A stretch of DNA of 64,000 nucleotides from Clostridiales bacterium (GCA_902362775.1 CABIXV010000001.1:1-64000); one strand, 5' to 3'. Positions 26,158-35,833 are shown, numbered from the stretch's first letter. Program-made: numbers and translations. Notes: a model not told the origin generated them from the sequence alone.

Positions 26158-27669
26158 TCATTCTAAAGGCTTCATAGTGGGGAACAGGATGACCTCACGA
26201 ATAGAATCGGAGCCCGTCAGCAGCATGACACAGCGGTCGATGCCGATGCCCAGCCCACCCGTGGGGGGCATGCCGTACTCCAGGGCGGTGAGGAAATCCT
26301 CGTCCATCATGCCGGCCTCGTCGTCCCCCTTGTCCCGCAGTTCCACCTGCTTCTGGAATCGCTGGCGCTGGTCGATGGGGTCGTTGAGCTCGGAGAAGGC
26401 GTTGCCCATCTCACTGTGGCAGATGAACAGCTCAAATCGCTCGGTAAGTCGGGGATCGACAAGAGAACGTTTAGCCAGAGGGGACACATCTACCGGGTGC
26501 ATGGTAATGAAAGTGGGCTGGATGAGCTTCTCCTCCACCCGCTGGTCAAAGACCTCATACAGGGCGTTACCCCAGGTCTTGTCCGCCGTTTCAGGCAGCT
26601 CCACCCCGATAGCCTTGGCGGCGGCTACGGCCTCCTCGTCGGAGGTAATGGCCATAAAGTCGATGCCGCAATACTTCTTGACGGCCTCGTGCATCGGCAT
26701 ACGGGGCCAGCCGGGGGTCAGGTCGATTTTTTCTCCCTGCCACTCCACCTGGTAAGTGCCCAGGATCTTCTGGGCAGCGGAGGTAAGCAGATCCTCGAAC
26801 AGGTCCATCATGTCGTTGAAGTCGGCATAAGCCTGGTACAGCTCGATGGTAGTAAACTCAGGGTTGTGCTTGGGGTCCATCCCCTCGTTGCGGAAGATGC
26901 GCCCGATCTCGTATACCCGGTCCATGCCGCCTACGATGAGCCGCTTCAAGGGCAGCTCGGTGGCGATGCGCATATACATATCGATGTCCAGGGTATTATG
27001 GTGGGTAATGAAGGGCCGGGCTGTGGCGCCGCCGGAGATGGTGTTGAGCACCGGGGTCTCCACCTCCATATAGCCACGGCCGTCCATAAAGTCCCGGACA
27101 TGCTTGATGAACTGGGAGCGAATGATGAAGTTGCGCTTCACCTCCGGATTGACGATCAGATCCACATAGCGTTGGCGGTAGCGCAGCTCGGTGTTGGTCA
27201 GGCCGTGGAATTTCTCCGGCAGGGGCAGCAGGGACTTAGAGAGCAGCGTCACAGTCACAACACGGACGGACATCTCTCCCCGCTGGGTGCGAAAAACTAC
27301 GCCGTGGACTCCTACGATATCGCCGATATCATACTTCTTAAAGCGGTTATACTCCGCCTCATCCATCTCGTCCTTCCTGGCGTAGAGCTGGATGCGGCCG
27401 GACTTGTCCTGCAGGTCGCAGAAGGACACCTTGCCCATCCCCCGCTTGGACATGAGGCGGCCGGCGATGGCCACCTGCCGCCCCTCCAGGGCGTCGAAGT
27501 TGCCCTTGATGTTGGCGGAGTCGTTATCCACTACGAATCGGGTGATCTGGAAGGGATCGTTCCCCCCCTCCTGGAGCTCCTTCAGCTTGTCCCGGCGGAT
27601 CTTCAGCAGCTGGGAGAGGTTCTCCTCCTGGGGGGCGCTCTGGTTGTTCTTGTTATTCTGATCGGCCAT
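26158..27669 (-). CDS. lysS: Lysyl-tRNA synthetase, class II
   Basis: 503 aa, ATG 27669 behind AGGAGTTGGCG. Charges tRNA-Lys. The N-terminal OB fold is seen in [20 protein letters not shown]; class II motif 1 lies around [16 protein letters not shown], motif 2 at [21 protein letters not shown], and motif 3 at [19 protein letters not shown]. The length fits bacterial LysRS. It follows greA by 34 bp and shares the promoter at 28271-28299; greA-lysS adjacency is common in Firmicutes. Confidence 0.97.
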   Translation of the reverse strand: MADQNNKNNQSAPQEENLSQLLKIRRDKLKELQEGGNDPFQITRFVVDNDSANIKGNFDALEGRQVAIAGRLMSKRGMGKVSFCDLQDKSGRIQLYARKDEMDEAEYNRFKKYDIGDIVGVHGVVFRTQRGEMSVRVVTVTLLSKSLLPLPEKFHGLTNTELRYRQRYVDLIVNPEVKRNFIIRSQFIKHVRDFMDGRGYMEVETPVLNTISGGATARPFITHHNTLDIDMYMRIATELPLKRLIVGGMDRVYEIGRIFRNEGMDPKHNPEFTTIELYQAYADFNDMMDLFEDLLTSAAQKILGTYQVEWQGEKIDLTPGWPRMPMHEAVKKYCGIDFMAITSDEEAVAAAKAIGVELPETADKTWGNALYEVFDQRVEEKLIQPTFITMHPVDVSPLAKRSLVDPRLTERFELFICHSEMGNAFSELNDPIDQRQRFQKQVELRDKGDDEAGMMDEDFLTALEYGMPPTGGLGIGIDRCVMLLTGSDSIREVILFPTMKPLE

Positions 27670-27703
27670 ATCGCCAACTCCTATCCTCTGTATCTTGGAA
27701 AAA

Positions 27704-28177
27704 TTACCGCTCCACCTTCAGGATCTTATACTCTACCGGACCGGCGGGGGCGTCCACAGTGATCTCATCCCCGGCGTTCTTGCCTAGCAGGGCCTTGCCA
27801 AAGGGGGAGTCCTCGGAGATAGTGCCCTTCATGGGGTCAGCCTCCTGGGAGCCCACGATCTTATAGGTCTCCTCCTCCCCAAACTCCTTATCCAGCACGG
27901 TGACGGAGGAGCCCATACGGATGTAGTCGCCGCCGTCCTCCTCCTCCTCGATGACCACATAGTTTGACAGGATCTCGTCCAGTTCAGCCATGCGGGAGTA
28001 CAGCTTTCCCTGCTCGTTCTTGGCCTCGTCATACTCGCTGTTCTCAGACAGGTCGCCAAAGGAGCGGGCCTCCTTGATGAGCTCCGCCACCTCTTTTTCC
28101 CGGACGGTCTTCAGGTAGCTCATCTCATCCTGTAGCTCCTTGAGCCGCTCCGGGCTCAAACGATACTCTTTTGCCAT
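27704..28177 (-). CDS. greA: Transcription elongation factor GreA
   Basis: 157 aa from ATG 28177 behind GAGGT (5-nt spacing); an upstream GTG at 28189 lies before that site. Stimulates transcript cleavage by stalled RNA polymerase. The N-terminal coiled coil begins [14 protein letters not shown] and carries the catalytic acidic tip in [18 protein letters not shown]. The C-terminal FKBP-like domain includes [25 protein letters not shown]. Leading gene of the greA-lysS operon. Confidence 0.96.
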   Translation of the reverse strand: MAKEYRLSPERLKELQDEMSYLKTVREKEVAELIKEARSFGDLSENSEYDEAKNEQGKLYSRMAELDEILSNYVVIEEEEDGGDYIRMGSSVTVLDKEFGEEETYKIVGSQEADPMKGTISEDSPFGKALLGKNAGDEITVDAPAGPVEYKILKVER

Positions 28178-28270
28178 GATACCTCGCACACCTTTCCAAT
28201 GGCGGCTCCGAGCTTATCAGGCCGCCATACATTATAATAAAGAAATGGGCACACTGATGCAGTATGTGTC

Positions 28271-28299
28271 ATTATAAGTGCTCCATTCTCCGCTGTCAA
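28271..28299 (-). promoter_or_regulatory. Perfect-consensus promoter of greA-lysS
   Basis: Leftward TTGACA (28299-28294), exactly 17 bp, TATAAT (28276-28271). Its -35 overlaps the stop codon of the upstream gene. A second TATAAT at 28236-28231 lacks a -35. Confidence 0.85.
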
Positions 28300-28976
28300 G
28301 TGATTTTTAGCTCTTCTTTGTTCAGTCGTCCGAACTCATACAGGGCGGCGAGCAGGTCCAAATCCTCCCGATCTCCCTCCCCCAGATGTGGAGCTGACAG
28401 GGACAGGCCCGCCAGATCCGGTGCATGTCCGTAGAGCTCCAGCGTAGGCTCCTCTCCCCTGGCCCCGTCTGGATGAAAGCAAAGAGCCGCCTGCCCCCCT
28501 TCTCTCCGTGGCAGGATAGGCACACCGAACTCCCCGCGCAGCCATCGGGCCAGCTCCTCCCCTCCTTTGGGCGCGTCGATGACCAGGTTCCGGACTTGAG
28601 AACAGAGCGTTACAGCGACACGGGTCATCTCCCAGTCTGCCCGCGCCCCGCATAAAACCACGGTGGACCGATCCGGCGCCGCTCCCCTCCGCTCCAGCAG
28701 CGCCAGCGCCAGCGCCGGTGACTGGGCCCGCAGGAAAGGCCCTGGGTCCACTGGAGCTAGCCCATATTCCGACAACAGAGGCCAACAGGGGAACCCTCTG
28801 GGGACCAGCACCCGGCGGGCTCCGCCCCGAAACAGTGCCCTTCCCGCTTTCTTGACACGCCGCTCCCACCAAAAGCTGTCCATATCGGCGCGCACCCGCA
28901 GCACCGGCAGACCGTAGAGCTTTTCCCGCTCTCCCTGTCTGGGTCCGCCTGAGCCGAATACCAGTTGTCCGATCAT
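28296..28976 (-). CDS. Protein of unknown function between valS and greA
   Basis: 226 aa, ATG 28976 behind GAGGTGAGGAT. I do not recognise the family. The sequence alternates hydrophobic strands and helices (RVLVPRGFPCWPLLSEYGL, STVVLCGARADW, QVRNLVIDAPKGGEEL), suggesting a Rossmann-like alpha/beta protein. It has basic residues in the N-terminal third (WWERRVKKAGRALFRGGARR) and no signal peptide or membrane helix. It is separated from valS by a terminator and its 3' end carries the greA -35 element. Good ribosome site and normal GC-rich codon use support a real gene, probably lineage-restricted. Confidence 0.75.
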   Translation of the reverse strand: MIGQLVFGSGGPRQGEREKLYGLPVLRVRADMDSFWWERRVKKAGRALFRGGARRVLVPRGFPCWPLLSEYGLAPVDPGPFLRAQSPALALALLERRGAAPDRSTVVLCGARADWEMTRVAVTLCSQVRNLVIDAPKGGEELARWLRGEFGVPILPRREGGQAALCFHPDGARGEEPTLELYGHAPDLAGLSLSAPHLGEGDREDLDLLAALYEFGRLNKEELKIT

Positions 28977-29120
28977 ATCCTCACCTCTTATGTGGGAGGA
29001 TATGCGGAATAGTCCTGGGATATGGTTGGCAGATGTATCTTTATTCGATTCGTTCCCGGTTCCGCGGCGCTCCCTTTCCCAGAATGGAAAAACCGCCCAG
29101 CATCAGCCCATAACCATCTA

Positions 29121-29158
29121 AGAAAGAGCCGGACAGTTATCCCTGTCCGGCTCTTTTT
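29121..29158. terminator. Terminator after valS
   Basis: AGAAAGAGCCGGACAG / CTGTCCGGCTCTTTTT stem-loop, flanked by A- and T-runs on both sides, directly after the valS stop at 29160. Confidence 0.9.
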
Positions 29159-29159
29159 C

Positions 29160-31802
29160 TCACATATTCTTCAGCTGTTCCTCCAGCTTGGCTACCAGCT
29201 CGTTGAGCTTGACAGCCCTCTCCTTCTCCGCCTCCACCACATGGGCAGGAGCCTTGTTGACAAATCCGGGGTTGGCCAGCTTGGCATTCAGCTTCTGAAG
29301 CTCATCAAAGTTCTTCTTCCGCTCCTTCTCCATGCGGGCCTTCTCTTTCTCCATATCCACCAGCTCGGCCAGAGGCATGGACAGCTGGGCGGCATGGATG
29401 ACTACGGTGACCTGTCCCGCTCCCTCAGAGGTCTGGCCCGCGGGAACAATGGTCACCTCACCCGCGTAGGCCAGCTTTTTCAGGAAGGGCACGCCCAGCT
29501 CAAATACCTCCGCCTCATCGGTCGCTACGGTAAGGTGGGCCTTTTTGGAGGGGGGCACGTTCATCTCGCTGCGGCGAGTACGGACAGCCCGGATGGCATC
29601 CATAATGAGCTCCATGGCCTTCTCCTCGTCGGGGAAGTCCAGCTCATCCCTGTGCTCGGGCCAGGACTGGAGCATCAGGAAGGAACCCTCCTCCACCTCG
29701 TCTCCGTGGGGCAGCGCCTGCCAGATCTCCTCGGTGATAAAGGGCATGAAGGGGTGAAGCAGCTTCAGCATCTGGGTGAGCACATAGCACAGCACCTGCT
29801 GGGCCCGGACCTTGCTGTCCTGGTCCTCGCCCTGAAGGCGGGTTTTGGTCAGCTCGATATACCAGTCACAGTAGTCGTCCCAGATGAAGTCGTAGATCTT
29901 CTGGGCGGCCACGCCCAGCTCATACCGGTCCATGTTGTCGGTGATATCTGGAATGACCCGGTTGAGCTTGGACAGGATCCACTTGTCCTCCAGCTCCAGC
30001 TTGTCGGGCAGCTGGCACTTGTCAATGGTCAGGTTCATCTTCAGGAAGCGGCTGGCGTTCCAGATCTTGTTGGCGAAGTTCCGCATAGCCTCGCACCGCT
30101 CAGTGTAGAAGCGCATATCGTTGCCTGGGCTGTTGCCGGTGACCAGATTGAAGCGCAGGGCGTCAGCGCCGTACTTCTCGGCGATCTCCAGAGGATCGAT
30201 GCCGTTACCCAGAGATTTGGACATCTTTCGGCCCTTGTCGTCCCGGACCAGGCCGTGGATAAACACAGTGTGGAAGGGGGGCTTTTGGGTCTGCTCACAG
30301 GCGGAGAAGATCATCCGGGCCACCCAGAAGAAGATAATGTCATAGCCGGTGACTAGTACGTCGGTGGGATAGAAATAGTCCAGATCGGGGGTCTTCTCCG
30401 GCCATCCTAGGGTAGAGAAGGGCCATAGAGCGGAGGAGAACCAGGTATCCAACACATCAGGGTCCCGGTGGATCTTCTTAGAGTGGCACTTCTCGCACTC
30501 GGTGGGGTCCTCCCGGCTGACGGTCATGTGGCCGCAGTCGTCGCAGTACCACACAGGGATCTGATGTCCCCACCACAGCTGGCGGGAGATACACCAGTCA
30601 TGCACATTCTCCATCCAGTTGGTGTAGGTCTTGGCAAATCGCTCAGGGACAAACTTGACCTCACCCTCGTTGACTACCCGCAGGGCCTCCTTGGCCAAGG
30701 GGGCCATCTTGACGAACCACTGGGCGGAGATGATAGGCTCCACGTCGTTGTGGCAGCGGTAGCAGGTGCCCACGTTGTGGGAGTAAGGCTCCACTTTTTC
30801 CAACAGGCCCATGGCCTCCAGGTCGGCGATGACCGCCTTCCGGGCCTCGTACCGGTCCATCCCCTGGTACTTGCCGCCGTTGGCGTTGACCACACCGTTG
30901 TCATCCAGCACCCGGATGGTGTCCAGATTGTGGCGCAGGCCCACCTCGAAGTCGTTGGGGTCGTGGGCGGGGGTCATCTTCACGCAGCCAGTGCCGAAGT
31001 CCATCTCCACATAGTCATCGGCTACAATGGGGATCTCCCGGTCCATCAGGGGCAGGATGCAGGTCTTGCCCACCAAATGCTTGTACCGCTCGTCATTGGG
31101 GTTGACGGCCACGCCGGTGTCGCCCATCATGGTTTCCGGCCGAGTGGTGGCAACCACCAAATAGCCGGACCCGTCAGAGAGGGGATAACGCATATGCCAT
31201 AGGTGGCCGGGCTTGTCCTGGTACTCCACCTCCGCGTCACTGAGGGCGGTGGTACAGTGGGGGCACCAGTTGATGATGCGGCTCCCCTTGTAGATCAGGC
31301 CCTTATCATACAGTTCACAGAAGGTCTCCCTGACAGCCTTAGAGCAGCCCTCGTCCATAGTGAACCGGGCCCGGTCCCAGTCGCAGGAGGAGCCCATCTT
31401 CTTCTGCTGGGCTACGATGCGGCCGCCGTACTTCTCCTTCCAGTCCCACACCCGTTCCAGGAACTTATCCCGGCCCAGGTCATAGCGGGTCAGGCCCTCG
31501 TTCTCCCGCAGGTCCTCCTCCACCTTGATCTGGGTGGCGATGCCGGCGTGGTCCGTGCCAGGGACCCACAAGGCGGCATAGCCCTGCATCCGCTTGAAGC
31601 GGATGAGGATGTCCTGAAGGGTGCAGTCCATGGCGTGCCCCATATGGAGCTGTCCTGTCACGTTGGGGGGCGGCATGACGATGGTAAACGGCTTCTTTTT
31701 CGGGTCCCGGCGGCCCTTAAAGCACCCCGCCTTTTCCCAGTTCTCATAGATGCGGCCTTCGGCCTCCTGGGGCTCGTAGACCTTGGGCAGTTCAATACTC
31801 AT
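29160..31802 (-). CDS. valS: Valyl-tRNA synthetase
   Basis: 880 aa, ATG 31802 behind AGTAGGAGAAACGCT. Class I enzyme charging tRNA-Val. HIGH signature is in [16 protein letters not shown] (~50) and the KMSKS signature in [15 protein letters not shown] (~525). The CP1 editing domain spans roughly 190-340 ([20 protein letters not shown]). The anticodon-binding domain and a C-terminal coiled-coil arm ([20 protein letters not shown]) complete the normal length. It is the second gene of a unit led by a YcxB-like gene, downstream of a T-box leader. Confidence 0.97.
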   Translation of the reverse strand: MSIELPKVYEPQEAEGRIYENWEKAGCFKGRRDPKKKPFTIVMPPPNVTGQLHMGHAMDCTLQDILIRFKRMQGYAALWVPGTDHAGIATQIKVEEDLRENEGLTRYDLGRDKFLERVWDWKEKYGGRIVAQQKKMGSSCDWDRARFTMDEGCSKAVRETFCELYDKGLIYKGSRIINWCPHCTTALSDAEVEYQDKPGHLWHMRYPLSDGSGYLVVATTRPETMMGDTGVAVNPNDERYKHLVGKTCILPLMDREIPIVADDYVEMDFGTGCVKMTPAHDPNDFEVGLRHNLDTIRVLDDNGVVNANGGKYQGMDRYEARKAVIADLEAMGLLEKVEPYSHNVGTCYRCHNDVEPIISAQWFVKMAPLAKEALRVVNEGEVKFVPERFAKTYTNWMENVHDWCISRQLWWGHQIPVWYCDDCGHMTVSREDPTECEKCHSKKIHRDPDVLDTWFSSALWPFSTLGWPEKTPDLDYFYPTDVLVTGYDIIFFWVARMIFSACEQTQKPPFHTVFIHGLVRDDKGRKMSKSLGNGIDPLEIAEKYGADALRFNLVTGNSPGNDMRFYTERCEAMRNFANKIWNASRFLKMNLTIDKCQLPDKLELEDKWILSKLNRVIPDITDNMDRYELGVAAQKIYDFIWDDYCDWYIELTKTRLQGEDQDSKVRAQQVLCYVLTQMLKLLHPFMPFITEEIWQALPHGDEVEEGSFLMLQSWPEHRDELDFPDEEKAMELIMDAIRAVRTRRSEMNVPPSKKAHLTVATDEAEVFELGVPFLKKLAYAGEVTIVPAGQTSEGAGQVTVVIHAAQLSMPLAELVDMEKEKARMEKERKKNFDELQKLNAKLANPGFVNKAPAHVVEAEKERAVKLNELVAKLEEQLKNM

Positions 31803-31825
31803 AGCGTTTCTCCTACTTTCTAAAA

Positions 31826-32335
31826 TCAGACATTCTGAATGGTCTTTTTTGTTTTGCTCTGGATCAGGGAACGGAATCGCTCCAGCCCGCCGCTGGCGAA
31901 GGTCCTCTTGTCCAGGATATAGCCCCGGCGGCTGTCCTCCAGGAGGATGAAGTAGCGGTCCCCCTCCAGGATGGAGGCGATGTCGTCATAAGACATCCGC
32001 TGCTCGCCGCCGCCCACGCCGGCGACGGTCCACCCCTCCTGGTCAAAGGTGTTGGTGAACACCTTCACTCCCTTCATGATGAGCTTCACCATGAGGAGGG
32101 CCCTCAGCTGATTCAAAAACAGGGTCCACAGCAGAATTACAGCGCCCAGCAGGGCCAGCAGGACCTGGAGGATGCCGGTAAACTGGAAGCGTGCGGCAAA
32201 CAGGAGGAGCAGGGCCAGAGCTGCGAACAGGACCCGGAGAGCGATGCTCTGACCCCTGTGGGTGGCCCGGGTTACCATGCGGTTCATGGCCACATAAGCT
32301 CCCCAGTCATAGACAGTCTCATTGGTGATCTTCAT
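31826..32335 (-). CDS. YcxB-like membrane protein in the T-box/valS operon
   Basis: 169 aa from ATG 32335 (GGAGC 13 nt upstream); a longer in-frame reading to 32503 lies inside the T-box leader and is rejected. Two membrane helices near residues 33-75 ([36 protein letters not shown]) are followed by a soluble domain ([20 protein letters not shown], then [21 protein letters not shown]), the pattern of the YcxB-like C-terminal domain (PF14317). Function unknown. The spacing of 23 bp to valS and the shared leader imply the protein is made when tRNA-Val is uncharged. Confidence 0.82.
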   Translation of the reverse strand: MKITNETVYDWGAYVAMNRMVTRATHRGQSIALRVLFAALALLLLFAARFQFTGILQVLLALLGAVILLWTLFLNQLRALLMVKLIMKGVKVFTNTFDQEGWTVAGVGGGEQRMSYDDIASILEGDRYFILLEDSRRGYILDKRTFASGGLERFRSLIQSKTKKTIQNV

Positions 32336-32366
32336 ATGCGTAGCTCTGCTCCTTTCGGAATATAAA

Positions 32367-32590
32367 AACGCCCCAAGCCGTTGGCTCAGGGCGATCAAAA
32401 ACCGCGGTACCACCTGAGTTCGGGCACAGCGCCCGCGCTCGATCCCATAACGGCGGGGACCGCCGCCCCTTACTACCGTTCTGGGGCGGAGCTTGGAAGC
32501 CACTTCACCGGGGTTCCCGGAGCGCTTTCACCAGCCGCGCCCTCTCTGCACCGTTCTACCCGGATACTTCTCTTCCGCATCGCTTTTGTT
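32367..32590 (-). promoter_or_regulatory. T-box riboswitch leader, probably valine-specific
   Basis: On the leftward strand the conserved T-box AGGTGGTACCGCGGT occupies 32415-32401, followed by a terminator (CGCCCTGAGCC / GGCTTGGGGCG, then TTTTTATA) ending near 32367. Upstream, Stem I shows the GAAGAGAAGTA motif on its 5' side. The 3' side reads GGTGAAGTGGC, where GTG (32503-32501) is a plausible valine specifier codon. Uncharged tRNA-Val should pair with the specifier and T-box and prevent termination, turning on the YcxB-like gene and valS. The specifier assignment is inferred from motif position and downstream gene. Confidence 0.9.
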
Positions 32591-32597
32591 GGGCCCT

Positions 32598-32626
32598 ATT
32601 ATATGGGATTTCTCCCCATCTGTCAA
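32598..32626 (-). promoter_or_regulatory. Perfect-consensus promoter of the T-box/valS operon
   Basis: Leftward TTGACA (32626-32621), 17-bp spacer, TATAAT (32603-32598); transcription should start near 32590 at the T-box 5' end. Confidence 0.88.
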
Positions 32627-32702
32627 GGGGCCTGCTCTCTCATCCCTATTCCCCTTTGGACAAATGGGACCTGACTCCGTCGATTTCACTATGAATTGAA
32701 TA

Positions 32703-32740
32703 AAACAGGAAAATATGATAAAGTAACCAAAAAGATAAAC
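32703..32740 (+). repeat. Copy B of the AT-rich upstream module
   Basis: AAACAGGAAAATATGATAAA onward, ending GATAAAC. It matches 10428-10465 at nearly every position. Marks the left part of the second AT-rich cassette. Confidence 0.55.
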
Positions 32741-32783
32741 CTCTATTTGGACGCGAATCTATTTCTGAAATTAAGCATTCCAT

Positions 32784-32936
32784 GAGCAATATGCAGATAT
32801 GTATGGCAAGTTTGTAAGAGTATATTTCAAAGATGGTTCTGTACGCAATGGATTTTATGAAAATAGCTCCATTCCTATCAGTTGCGAGGCAATCAAAATC
32901 GCAGATATTCAAAGGATGGAATTGTTTTGCCAATAA
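32784..32936 (+). pseudogene. Remnant of a small AT-rich gene, probably frameshifted
   Basis: An open stretch reads EQYADMYGKFVRVYFKDG, then SVRNGFYENSSIPIS and ends IADIQRMELFCQ plus stop at 32934. This is a sensible small-protein sequence, but the frame has no usable start with a ribosome site; the first ATG is at 32799. The upstream part (GRESISEIKHSMS) is in another frame that meets it near 32784. I infer a frameshifted or truncated gene. The segment lies between cassette module B and the intact GyrI-like gene. Confidence 0.5.
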
Positions 32937-32959
32937 CTTTGAATCTGAGGAGATACAGA

Positions 32960-33415
32960 ATGATGAAAGTAATAAAGGAAAAATTTGTTGTCATTGGAAA
33001 AGAGGGCTCAACATTAGACGGCGAAGGATTTATTCAAAAATTGTGGAATGATGCAAATAGTAATTTTAGTGAGGTAGCGCATCTGGCAAAGAGAGACGCA
33101 AATGGGAGTATTGTGGGAATATGGGGTGCTATGTCTGATATTTCTCACTCATTTAAGCCGTGGGAAGATGGCTTTCGTAAAGGCTTGTATCTGGCAGGGG
33201 TAGAATGTGTTGATAGCGCAGAAGCACCTGATGGATGGGTAAAATGGACAATACCAAGTTATGAGTATATAGTTGCTGAAAACCATAGGGGGGTGTTTGA
33301 AAAAATCATTGGACAAATGAATAAGGAGGGCATTTCTCTGGTCGGAGCAGTTCACGATTATACTGACCCAGCAACAGGAAAAGGCTATTTATATTTTCCA
33401 ATCAGAGAAGTATAA
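32960..33415 (+). CDS. GyrI-like/AraC effector-binding domain protein in an AT-rich cassette
   Basis: 151 aa from ATG 32960 (tandem ATG at 32963) behind GAGGAGA; the longer frame upstream lacks a ribosome site and reads through the neighbouring remnant. It resembles a stand-alone GyrI-like small-molecule-binding domain (AraC effector-binding or integron Cass2 type): N-terminal strand IKEKFVVIGKEGST, the central GSIVGIWGAMSDISHSFKPW, and C-terminal WTIPSYEYIVAENHRGVF and PATGKGYLYFPIREV with the family's conserved glutamate (in YIVAEN). No DNA-binding domain is attached. Probably binds a hydrophobic cationic compound or has an effector role. Strongly AT-rich compared with neighbours. Confidence 0.8.
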   Translation: MMKVIKEKFVVIGKEGSTLDGEGFIQKLWNDANSNFSEVAHLAKRDANGSIVGIWGAMSDISHSFKPWEDGFRKGLYLAGVECVDSAEAPDGWVKWTIPSYEYIVAENHRGVFEKIIGQMNKEGISLVGAVHDYTDPATGKGYLYFPIREV

Positions 33416-33449
33416 TAAACATTACTTTATCGATCTGTTCGCGTAAAAA

Positions 33450-33493
33450 AGCGCCTCCCTTCGTCACTTTGACGAAGGGAGGCGCTTTATCCT
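33450..33493. terminator. Bidirectional terminator closing cassette B and coaX side
   Basis: AAAGCGCCTCCCTTCGTC / GACGAAGGGAGGCGCTTT: an 18-bp perfect stem with a 5-nt loop, followed by TTTATCC. Similar to the cassette A terminator. Confidence 0.85.
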
Positions 33494-33611
33494 GCTCTCT
33501 TCGGATTCGCAGTGGTCCCCCGTTGGTAGAGATGCCAGTGGCTGACACAAGCCTCCCTCCCAGCCACACATCGCTAGGTTCATAGAATTTAATCGGTCGG
33601 GACCTTCTACC

Positions 33612-34400
33612 TCATTCCTCTCCTTTTCTCCGCTCCTGGAGATTCTTTTTGTAGAGGATATTCAACCCCTTCAGCAGCAGATCCTTCTCTAGTGTCATCT
33701 CTCTGCGGCACAGGGGGGCGATAAACTGCGCCATGCCTCCGGTGGCCACCACGGTGGTAGAATAGCCCAGTTCCTCCTCTACCCGGTCCAGCATCCCGTC
33801 CAGCATGGCGGCGGTGCCGTACATAATGCCGCTGCGCATACAGTCTACTGTGTTCTTGCCGATGACCTTCTTGGGCCGGTCCAGCCGGATTCCAGGAAGC
33901 TGGGCCGTGCGGGAGGTCAGCGCCTCCAAAGATACCCGAACGCCGGGGATGATACATCCTCCCACATAGGTATTGCCCCGGTCCACTACCTCAATGGTGG
34001 TAGCGGTGCCCAGGTCCAGCAGGGTCAGGGGAGGTTCGTACTCCGCCAGGGCAGCCACGGCGATCACAATGCGGTCGCTGCCCACTTGGGCGGGGGCATC
34101 CATCTGGATATTCAGCCCGGTCTTGATCCCCGGCCCCACCACCATGGGCTGTTTGCGGATCAGCTTGACCACACCGGTTCGTACGGAGTTGAACACTGGA
34201 GGCACCACGGAGGAGATGATGCAGTCGTCGATGTCCGACGGCTTCACATCAAAGAGGGATAGGATATTTTTGATCTCCACCCCATACTGGTCCGAGGTTT
34301 TGATGTGGTCGGTAGCGATCCGAGCCTCGAAGGCGATGCGGTCGTCCTGAATACCTCCGATGACGATATTGCTATTGCCGATATCTATGGCAAGGAGCAT
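33612..34400 (-). CDS. coaX: Type III pantothenate kinase
   Basis: 262 aa from ATG 34400 behind GAGGTGG; a frame extending to 34517 has no ribosome site. First step of coenzyme A synthesis, phosphorylating pantothenate. ASKHA-fold signatures: MLLAIDIGNSNIVIGG (phosphate 1), AQVGSDRIVIAVAAL, LLDLGTATTIEVVD (phosphate 2, catalytic Asp), and IPGVRVSLEALTSRTAQLP. Length is normal. coaBC, acting two steps later, is at 45424. Confidence 0.95.
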   Translation of the reverse strand: MLLAIDIGNSNIVIGGIQDDRIAFEARIATDHIKTSDQYGVEIKNILSLFDVKPSDIDDCIISSVVPPVFNSVRTGVVKLIRKQPMVVGPGIKTGLNIQMDAPAQVGSDRIVIAVAALAEYEPPLTLLDLGTATTIEVVDRGNTYVGGCIIPGVRVSLEALTSRTAQLPGIRLDRPKKVIGKNTVDCMRSGIMYGTAAMLDGMLDRVEEELGYSTTVVATGGMAQFIAPLCRREMTLEKDLLLKGLNILYKKNLQERRKGEE

Positions 34401-34534
34401 AGTTTGTCCACCTCGTATCTGGGATGGCTCCCACAGGACCATAAAGTCCCCTGTACCTCCCATTTTATCGTTGGTATTATACAGGATAGGGGCCCCAGGC
34501 GCAAGGAAAATTTCCATTTTTCCACGGCGCCGCT

Positions 34535-34571
34535 AAAAAGCCGCCTTCCCGATACCGGGAGGCGGCTTTTT
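34535..34571 (-). terminator. Terminator after the M23 peptidase gene
   Basis: AAAAAGCCGCC-TTCCC / GGGA-GGCGGCTTTTT stem with A-run and T-run on either side. Confidence 0.9.
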
Positions 34572-34575
34572 ATTG

Positions 34576-35808
34576 TCAGTTCAACCGTTTGGTGGTACCC
34601 CCGGACCGGACATAGAGGGGGATATCCTTAAAGTAGTTGACCGGGTCCTTTCGGGTGCCGTTGACCCGGATCTCAAAGTGTAGGTGGTTGCCGGTGGAGG
34701 AACCGGTGGTACCGACATAGCCCACCACATCTCCCTGCTTCACCGTCTGCCCCTCGCTGACGCCCCGCTTATTCATATGAGCGTAGAGGGTGCTAGTCCC
34801 ATCGCTGTGGGAGACCACCACATAGTTGCCGTAGGAGCTGTTATAGGTGGAGGTGGTGACCACACCACTCTTGGAGGCCAGAATCTTGGTATTTTTGGGC
34901 GCAGGGATGTCGATGCCCGTGTGATTGTGCCTCTTGCCGGTGATGGGGTGGATGCGTCCGGCGAAGAGGGACGACAGCGTTGTGTACCCAGGCAGGGGCC
35001 ACAGGAAGCCGGACTCGCTCTGCACACCAGATATCTGGGCGGCCATCTCCTTCTCTTTTCTTCTGATCTCCGCATCCAGAGCATTGGCGGCCTTTTGCAG
35101 CTCTGCCTCCATGGCCTCCAGTTGATCCTCCTGGGAGCTGATCTCGCCAATGAGCTTATCTACTTCTGCCTCCTGGGCCTCCCGCTCCTTCTTGGCGGCC
35201 TCCTGCTCCTTGCGGGCTTCCTCCTGGGCGGCTTTGGCCTGCTCCAGTTCAGCCTTGTCCACCTCTATCTGCTCCCGGATGGCAATCAGGTCGTCCATGA
35301 CCTTGTTATCATACTCCATGATCTCTTCCACCATCATGAAGTTGTCCAGCAAATCGCTGAAGTCAGCGGAGGAAAACAGGACGGACCAGTAGGACACCTC
35401 GCCCTCCTCCTCCATATAGCGAACACGGCGGCAGAACAGATCGTACTGCTCCGCCTCGTCCGCCTCCGCCTGGGCCAGCTCCACCTCCTTCTCCTGGATG
35501 AGCTGGCCGTATTTCTCGATTTGAGCAGTCATGTTGTCTATTTCTTCCTGAATCACGTTGATCTGCCGCTCGATCAGGTCCTTCTGCTGCTGGGCGGCGT
35601 TCTTGTCCGCCCGAACGTCCTTCAGCTGGGCCTGTAAATCTTTCTTCTGGTTTGCCAGGGCGCTGGCGTCTTCTTTCAGGTCGTCGATCTCATCCTGGGT
35701 AACGGCCGACGCCTCAGGCACCGAATAGGGCCCTGTAAGGGGCAGCAGAATAGCCAACGCTAGCGCCAGTGTCACCACCCGGCGAAATACGGTCTTTCTC
35801 TTATTCAC
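34576..35808 (-). CDS. EnvC-like secreted coiled-coil M23 peptidase
   Basis: 410 aa. Signal peptide at 1-35 (FRRVVTLALALAILLPLTG, cleavage near ASA). Residues ~36-265 form long coiled coils (DDLKEDASALANQKKDLQ, KDLIERQINVIQEEIDNM, EEARKEQEAAKKEREAQE) around a central globular bend (SVLFSSADFSDLLDNFMMVE). The C-terminal LytM/M23 domain keeps zinc ligands in HNHTGIDIPAP and HLHFEIRVNG and the GNYVVVSHSDGTSTLYAHM block. Acts outside the membrane as a peptidoglycan hydrolase or its activator, most likely regulated by FtsEX: ftsE, ftsX and a tiny membrane protein lie directly upstream in the same direction. Confidence 0.93.
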   Translation of the reverse strand: MNKRKTVFRRVVTLALALAILLPLTGPYSVPEASAVTQDEIDDLKEDASALANQKKDLQAQLKDVRADKNAAQQQKDLIERQINVIQEEIDNMTAQIEKYGQLIQEKEVELAQAEADEAEQYDLFCRRVRYMEEEGEVSYWSVLFSSADFSDLLDNFMMVEEIMEYDNKVMDDLIAIREQIEVDKAELEQAKAAQEEARKEQEAAKKEREAQEAEVDKLIGEISSQEDQLEAMEAELQKAANALDAEIRRKEKEMAAQISGVQSESGFLWPLPGYTTLSSLFAGRIHPITGKRHNHTGIDIPAPKNTKILASKSGVVTTSTYNSSYGNYVVVSHSDGTSTLYAHMNKRGVSEGQTVKQGDVVGYVGTTGSSTGNHLHFEIRVNGTRKDPVNYFKDIPLYVRSGGTTKRLN

Positions 35809-35833
35809 AGTATTTCCTCCCAGGTCTATCCGC

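Noticed and set aside
26416..27762. 448-codon rightward ORF opposite lysS
   Set aside because: Shadow of lysS, with no motifs and no ribosome site.
29022..30356. 444-codon rightward ORF opposite valS
   Set aside because: Shadow of valS; crosses the valS terminator.
31826..32503. Longer version of the YcxB-like protein starting at 32503
   Set aside because: The added 56 codons lie inside the T-box structure; the ATG at 32335 has its own ribosome site.
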